Positions 7,696 through 11,771 of a DNA stretch of 11,771 bases are shown piece by piece; positions within the stretch are counted from its first letter, which is position 1, and every line of letters starts with the position of its first letter. A program made the position numbers and the translations under genes. Below the pieces are notes generated by a model that was not told the origin of the DNA, did not search any database, and saw nothing but the letters and a program-made list of their open reading frames with translations. Origin of the DNA: Xanthoparmelia taractica (Eukaryota; Ascomycota; Lecanoromycetes; Lecanorales; Parmeliaceae); NCBI GenBank assembly GCA_033085395.1, contig JANQBS010000604.1, positions 1 to 11,771 on the forward strand. The letters are read 5' to 3'.

Positions 7696-7988
7696 TATAG
7701 AATAATAAAAAGATGTTATTTGAAGTAACGAAATAAGTGTAATTTTAAATTCTCGGCGTGAGAGAATACGAGTTAAACGTTAATCTTACGAAGTCTTTAT
7801 TAAGTTAATTATATAATATTATTTCGTAGATATTATAAAATTTATATTTTAAGATTATATTATATTTAAAGAATCGAAATAATTAAAAAAAAAAAGATAT
7901 ATATTAAAAATCTCGCGACTATTAATAAGACTTTAAAATTTAAATATAAGATAATCTAAGAACTTAAGATTAATATACGATATATAAA
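7696..7988. other. 293-bp spacer between the inverted MITEs
   Basis: AT-rich sequence with no gene recognised; a short patch near 7735-7775 is less AT-rich. If the MITE pair acts as long inverted repeats, this would be the loop of a 843-bp structure. Confidence 0.5.
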
Positions 7989-7990
7989 TA

Positions 7991-8263
7991 CGGGTCGGAA
8001 AGGTGTGATATCTATTGAACATAGTCGTTTTTAACTTTTTTTCAACTTTTTTTAAAAAATTATATCTTTTTAATTTATTTATAAAATTTTATAATTATAT
8101 AAGCGTTCGCTTAAGCTTTTTACGTATCTTTAGAATATAAAAAAAATATTACGTAATATATTTATTAAAAACCCAATGAGAGTATGAGATATTCTATACC
8201 TTTCGGTATAATATTCGAAAAACTAGTCCCATACCATCAAATATACCACACCTTTCCGACCCG
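7991..8263 (-). mobile_element. MITE copy B (273 bp, TA-flanked, inverted)
   Basis: Same length and same structure as copy A but in the opposite orientation. Its ends read CGGGTCGGAAAGGTGTG and CACACCTTTCCGACCCG, closer to a perfect inverted repeat than in copy A, with TA at 7989-7990 and 8264-8265. The internal hairpin TATACC-GAAA-GGTATA is perfect here (read on the minus strand). Confidence 0.87.
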
Positions 8264-8265
8264 TA

Positions 8266-8500
8266 TATATAAACTTACGAAATCTTTCTAATAAGAAGTC
8301 TAAGTAATATTTTAATATAAAGATTAAAAAAATTATTATTAATAAAAAGAAGAGGGAAATTAATTAATATCGCTATTAAAAAAAGATTTAAAACTTTAAA
8401 ATTATCGAATTTCTCACGCTTATTAAATATAGATTCTTATTTTAAAGCTTTTAAAATTTACTTAAAAGTATAAATTAAATAAATCTAATATTATAATTAT
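8266..8500. other. AT-rich stretch after MITE B
   Basis: A-rich on the plus strand, like the coding relic that follows, so it may be the eroded upstream part of that gene. No motif is readable. Confidence 0.35.
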
Positions 8501-9015
8501 AAAGAATAAGATCTCGATATATATATCTAAGTACTAAATATTAGTCTTTATAATTATAAATATTCTTAGAATACTTTAATATAATAACTCGTCGAATCTT
8601 AATATAATTAAATCGTATTAATTTTAAATAAAGCGTTAGATTATTTAAAGCGATATATCGAGAACTTAAACGAAGATCGAAAAGCGATAAATTTATTATT
8701 AAAATAAGAAGCTTATTTAAGAGAGAATTTAGAGATAAATTAAGCGAATATCTCGATATATTACTAAAGTTATTCGTTTACGAGACGATAATAAGTATTA
8801 AAAAGATCGTATAGAGAAGAATATATAACTCTATAATATTACTAAGCGAGTAAATAACTATATTCGTAGCTATATAAAGAATATTTATTAAATTATAAGA
8901 CTATATAAGATTTTAATAGAAATCTTAAGAATATTAAGAATATTAAGAATATTAGAATATTAAGAATATTAAGAATATTAAGAATATTAAGAATATTAAG
9001 AATATTAAGAATATT
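8500..9015 (+). pseudogene. Unidentified plus-strand coding relic ending in a repeat
   Basis: One frame (codons starting at 8621, 8624 and so on) reads LNKALDYLKRYIENLNEDRK (about 8624-8683), then EAYLRENLEIN (about 8711-8743), KRSYREEYITL (about 8798-8830) and LYKEYLLNYKTI (about 8873-8908), with TAA/TAG between. Upstream the same frame continues to about 8540 with a possible eroded short Cys-containing stretch. The pattern is charged and helix-like, suggesting a coiled coil. It runs in frame into the 9-bp minisatellite, read as Lys-Asn-Ile repeats. The family is not recognised and there is no clear start. Confidence 0.38.
8927..9015. repeat. 9-bp minisatellite (AAGAATATT)n, ten units
   Basis: Three full units (8927-8953), one 8-bp unit lacking an A (8954-8961), then six full units (8962-9015) and a degraded tail (AAGAGTTTT). 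The unit is three codons long. The units are otherwise identical by eye, so the array expanded or was homogenised recently relative to the RIP-mutated flanks. Confidence 0.93.
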
Positions 9016-9297
9016 AAGAGTTTTAATATATATATAGAATCTTTAATATCGATCTTCGTATTTATTTAAATATATAATCTATCTAAATATATAATCTTAG
9101 AACTAGAACTTATATAGAAATTTTAACGTATATTATTATTTAATTATATATCTTTAATTCTTTAATTTATAAATATTAATATAACTCTAATATTATATTT
9201 ATATTTATTTTATTAATATAAGATTTCTAAGATTTCGTAGATTTTATTATCGAGACTAATTAGAATTAGAGATAAATTAAAAATTATTTATTTAAGT
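9016..9297. other. AT-rich stretch before the Gypsy LTR
   Basis: No gene, RNA or repeat is recognised beyond the degraded tail of the minisatellite. It ends abruptly at the GC-rich patch starting near 9298. Confidence 0.5.
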
Positions 9298-9435
9298 GTT
9301 AGGCCTAGCGCTACATGCGCATTAGCGCCGACTACTCATGGGTCCAGGGTCCATTGCGGGGTCATGGCGGGGTCCATGACCTAAGGCCTTAATGGGGCCT
9401 TGGCGATTATATGTCCTCTTCGCATGCCCTAGGAT
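9298..9435. other. GC-rich patch with hairpins that escaped RIP
   Basis: About 140 bp with high GC and many CpA and TpG dinucleotides, sharply bounded on both sides by RIP-mutated DNA. GGTCATGG (9360-9367) and CCATGACC (9374-9381) form a perfect 8-bp stem with a 6-base loop. AAGGCC (9383-9388) and GGCCTT (9396-9401) form another. GGGTCC-like motifs recur four times between about 9340 and 9375. Confidence 0.8.
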
Positions 9436-9518
9436 TTCGTATTTCTTAGAAATTAATTCTACTAGAACTTAGTATCTAATAAAGAAATTATTATCGTATT
9501 AAATATATATCTCTTATA
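9298..9518 (+). repeat. Candidate 5' LTR of the Gypsy element
   Basis: Starts TGTTAGGCC and ends TCTCTTATA just before the leader, so TG...TA with the final TA explicable as CA changed by RIP. A second LTR is not in the window, so the left boundary rests only on the TG start and the sharp change in base composition. The left half is GC-rich and the right half AT-rich. Confidence 0.5.
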
Positions 9519-9565
9519 TTGATTAAGGCCGCTTATTAAGCGCTAGCGAATTAATTTCTTATAAT
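9510..9565 (+). repeat. LTR end and leader, second copy of the 1093-1147 motif
   Basis: Straddles the probable LTR end (9518) and the start of the internal region. It contains a CGCTTATTAAGCG hairpin and a CGCTAGCG palindrome. The bases right after the LTR end are where a tRNA primer would bind, but I cannot name the tRNA. Confidence 0.6.
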
Positions 9566-9889
9566 TTTAATTTCTCTATTTTTTAAAGAAAAAGACTTAT
9601 CGTCGCTACGATATTAAACTCTTCGTTAAATCGAAATAAATATATTCTAAAGCGATATAACTTCGACGCTAGTTTTTAAAGATTTATCTTAGAGAATTAA
9701 ATAATTTTAAAAAAATATCTTAAAAACGCTAGAATAGAAAATCGTTAATTAGAGTTAAAATAAGAGTTAATTAAGTTACGAACACGTAATAACGTACTAC
9801 GTAATTTAAACTTCTTTATAATTCTTATCGAAGCGATAGCGATTTTATCTATTATTTCGTCTTTAATAAATATTTTAATTAAAGTAAAA
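9566..9889. other. Gypsy leader or N-terminal gag, unreadable
   Basis: RIP-mutated sequence between the leader motif and the first readable gag text. It probably holds the gag start, but no initiation codon or motif is convincing. Confidence 0.5.
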
Positions 9890-10720
9890 ATACTTCGTCT
9901 TAAAAGAATACGTTCTTATAAAAATAATAATAAAAGAAAATATTTACACTAATTTTACGAAATCGAAATTTAATTTCTTATAAGTTTTAAATATTTTATT
10001 ATCGATTAAATTAAGATTATTTATTATATATAATTCTTAAAAGACGATCTTAATACGTAATAATATAAATATTTTCAAGTCTATAAACTAAAGAAGATTA
10101 TTTTTAAGTTTTTTAAGTTATTTTTACTTAACTTAATTATAAATTTAATAAATTATCGTTTATTTATTTATAAAAAGTAAAAAGCGACGAAGTAGCGATA
10201 AGATTAAAAAATCTTAGTCTTTAAAATCTATCTAAAGAAGTTAAAAGTCTATTTACTCTTATTTGCGAAGAAATATCGAGCGAACTTTTTCTTAATTAAG
10301 TTACAATCTAAGCTAAAGAATAAGATTCTTAATATTAATAATATATCTAAATAGAGAAAAGAAATTTTTATTATAATAATTATATAAAAAACGATTTTAA
10401 AGCGCGCGCGCCCTAATAACGACGATTTTAATTCGAAGTAATTTAAAGAATCTAATAAAAATAAGTTCTTAAAAACTCGAATTTTAAAGTCTAATACGAC
10501 TTCGAAGAATAGCGCTAAGATTACGCGTATTTAAGAAGAAGACAAGAAACGTAGAATTAAGATTATTAATTCTAATCTTAAAATATCTAGCGTTTATTAA
10601 TATTATTAGAAATTAGATTATTTAAAATCGAATTATCTCGATAAGAATAAATCGATTATTATCGTTATAATAATATCGATAAAAAACGAATTAACTTCGC
10701 AAGCGTTTTTAAAGCGAAGT
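9890..10720 (+). pseudogene. gag: Broken gag of the Gypsy element with zinc knuckle
   Basis: One frame (codons starting at 9890, 9893 and so on) reads as fungal Gypsy gag: YEIEI-stop-FLISFKYF and then IKIIYYI-stop-FLKDD in the capsid-like part (about 9960-10045), a charged linker rich in Lys, Ser and Asp (about 10400-10570), and a CCHC knuckle at 10595-10636. In the knuckle, codons 10595, 10604, 10619 and 10634 are all TAT (Tyr), exactly at Cys-X2-Cys-X4-His-X4-Cys spacing, as expected if TGT and CAT codons became TAT, and the residue before the His position is GAT, possibly from Gly. TAA/TAG stops interrupt throughout. Gag would package the element's RNA in virus-like particles inside the cell; this copy cannot. 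Confidence 0.8.
10402..10411. repeat. GCGCGCGCGC run within gag
   Basis: A 10-bp alternating GC palindrome in the gag linker (Lys-Arg-Ala-Arg-Pro in frame). It survives because RIP largely spares CpG here. Confidence 0.8.
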
Positions 10721-11089
10721 AAGAAAAACGAATAATAGAGATAACTTCTTTTATCGTTACGAAGAAGTAAACTAAGTTATAAAATAATTAGAGGTAATTT
10801 ATTACTTTACTCGATTGCGAGATATATATTAATTTAATTACGTAGAAGTTCGTAATCTAGTAAGATCTTAAATTATATATCGCTATCTTATTATAGACGA
10901 AAGCGCTTAGCGAGCAAGGTATATATTACTATAATACTTATTAGCTAGACTATTAAATAGTCGATAACTAAGATTAAGAATAATAATATAATATATTATT
11001 CTACGTCGTAGACTAAGAAGATTTTAATATCGTATTAGATATACTCGCGTTATATTAATTATATATTCTACTTAATTCTATAACGACGT
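10721..11089 (+). pseudogene. Gag-pol junction, probable protease region, unreadable
   Basis: Lies between the zinc knuckle and reverse transcriptase, where Gypsy elements encode the aspartic protease. I could not find a D-S/T-G-like motif with confidence. The switch from the gag frame to the pol frame happens somewhere in this stretch. Confidence 0.45.
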
Positions 11090-11771
11090 AATAGCGATTT
11101 AAGATTAATATTAAAAAACTTTAGATTAAAGAATTAATTAAATTTATCTAGAGAATTAAGCGAGAGCCGAATATATTTATAATCGTATACGCTATAATAA
11201 CGCGAGGCGAATAAAAGAGTGTTAATAATCTAAAGCTCTTAAGAAAATTATTAAAGTTTAAAAACATCTTTTTTAATAATATAATAGAAGTCTTATCTAC
11301 GTTTAAATAAAGAAATTATATTATTAAGATAAAAAAAAATAAAGAATTATCTTATAGATCTCTTTATAATTTATCTTAAATTAAGCTATTAAAGCTAAGG
11401 CGATATCTTAAGAAGTCACTCTATAAGAATTAAATTTATTATTTAACTTTCTTTATTAAAGTCTTTATTCTCTTTATTTTAAAAAAGAATAATAAATTAT
11501 ATTTTTATATAAATTATCGAGATTTAAATACGATAACGATAAAGAATTAATACTTATTATCTCTAATCACCGAGACGTTAAATCGCTTATACGACGTTAA
11601 GATATTTTTAAAATTAAATCTTAAGAATATCTATTATAGAATTCGTATTAAGGAGGACGATAAGTGAAAGACTACGTTTCGCACTCGCTATAATTATTTT
11701 GAATACTTAATAATATCTTTCGACCTTATAAATATATTAGCTACGTTTTAAGTCTATATTAATAGAGTTCT
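11090..11771 (+). pseudogene. pol: Broken Gypsy pol, reverse transcriptase part (runs off window)
   Basis: Codons starting at 11281, 11284 and so on give Ty3/Gypsy reverse transcriptase text: SLYNLS (about 11359-11376), RRYLKKSL (about 11398-11421), ILFILKKNNKLYFYINYRDLNTITIKN across 11470-11550 (the FVxKKDGxLRxCVDYRxLN region), ETLNRL near 11572, IFLKLNLKNIYYRIRIKE near 11603-11655 (FTKLDLxxAYxxIRI) and FRTRYNYFEYLII near 11680-11720, then LATF-stop-VYINRV at the edge. The first catalytic Asp (in KLDL) reads Asn. The YVDD motif lies beyond the window. The text can be followed back to about 11090; protease, expected before it, is not clearly readable. Pol is in a different frame from gag, one base back. 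Confidence 0.87.

Larger units (their letters stand above)
9298..11771 (+). mobile_element. Ty3/Gypsy retrotransposon, 5' part, RIP-mutated
   Basis: In order: a candidate 5' LTR (9298-9518), a leader with probable primer-binding region (about 9519-9565), gag with a zinc knuckle (about 9890-10720) and pol with reverse transcriptase (about 11090 onward). The element is cut by the window end, so protease-to-integrase order and the 3' LTR cannot be confirmed. Reverse transcriptase motifs place it in the Gypsy rather than Copia superfamily. Confidence 0.85.

Noticed and set aside
7421..8263. Single 843-bp DNA transposon with 273-bp inverted repeats
   Set aside because: Each half has its own inverted ends and TA flanks, so two separate insertions is the simpler reading, though it is kept as a test in the findings.
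8927..9015. CRISPR-like or telomeric repeat array
   Set aside because: The units are contiguous 9-mers without spacers, and the sequence is unlike the fungal telomere repeat TTAGGG.
1..11771. Mitochondrial or bacterial origin suggested by extreme AT content
   Set aside because: RIP-type dinucleotide bias, eukaryotic transposon families and an H3-like gene point to a fungal nuclear genome; no bacterial-style operons, tRNAs or rRNAs are seen.

Overview
The window looks like part of an AT-rich, transposon-packed compartment of a filamentous ascomycete (Pezizomycotina) genome. By eye GC is only about a fifth to a quarter. CpA and TpG are scarce over most of the window while CpG persists. Every coding region I can recognise is full of TAA/TAG codons, mostly where CAA, CAG or TGG would fit. 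Repeat copies inside the window differ from each other almost only by C/T and G/A transitions. Together this is the signature of repeat-induced point mutation (RIP). I see no intact protein-coding gene, tRNA, rRNA or CRISPR array.

Layout, left to right. (1) 293-610, plus strand: a RIP-degraded histone H3-family gene, probably the least expected item here. (2) 885-1147: a less mutated patch that carries a MITE-like end (1069-1084) and an LTR-end/leader motif (1093-1147) that recurs at 9510-9565. (3) 1586-1740: a little-mutated 155-bp sequence with LTR-like ends and a 5-bp direct repeat, a candidate solo LTR. (4) About 1760-3480, minus strand: a long unidentified coding relic. (5) 3605-4887: a 139-bp direct repeat flanking about 1 kb that holds another minus-strand coding relic. 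(6) 4930-5330: faint plus-strand coding traces. (7) 5427-7305: a complete Fot1/pogo-type DNA transposon with roughly 92-bp terminal inverted repeats, a TA flank and a dead DD35D transposase. (8) 7421-7693 and 7991-8263: two 273-bp copies of one MITE in opposite orientation. (9) About 8500-9015, plus strand: an unidentified coding relic ending in a 9-bp minisatellite. (10) 9298-11771: a Ty3/Gypsy retrotransposon with a candidate 5' LTR containing a sharply bounded GC-rich patch, then leader, gag with zinc knuckle and the start of pol up to reverse transcriptase; it runs off the window.

The genes do not form a working pathway. This is a layered record of insertions: older elements are deeply RIP-mutated, while the 155-bp LTR-like piece, the 885-1084 patch, the transposon ends and the GC patch at 9298-9435 kept much more of their original composition. 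Such regions in filamentous fungi are typically heterochromatic, and some are subtelomeric or centromeric; nothing here settles which.
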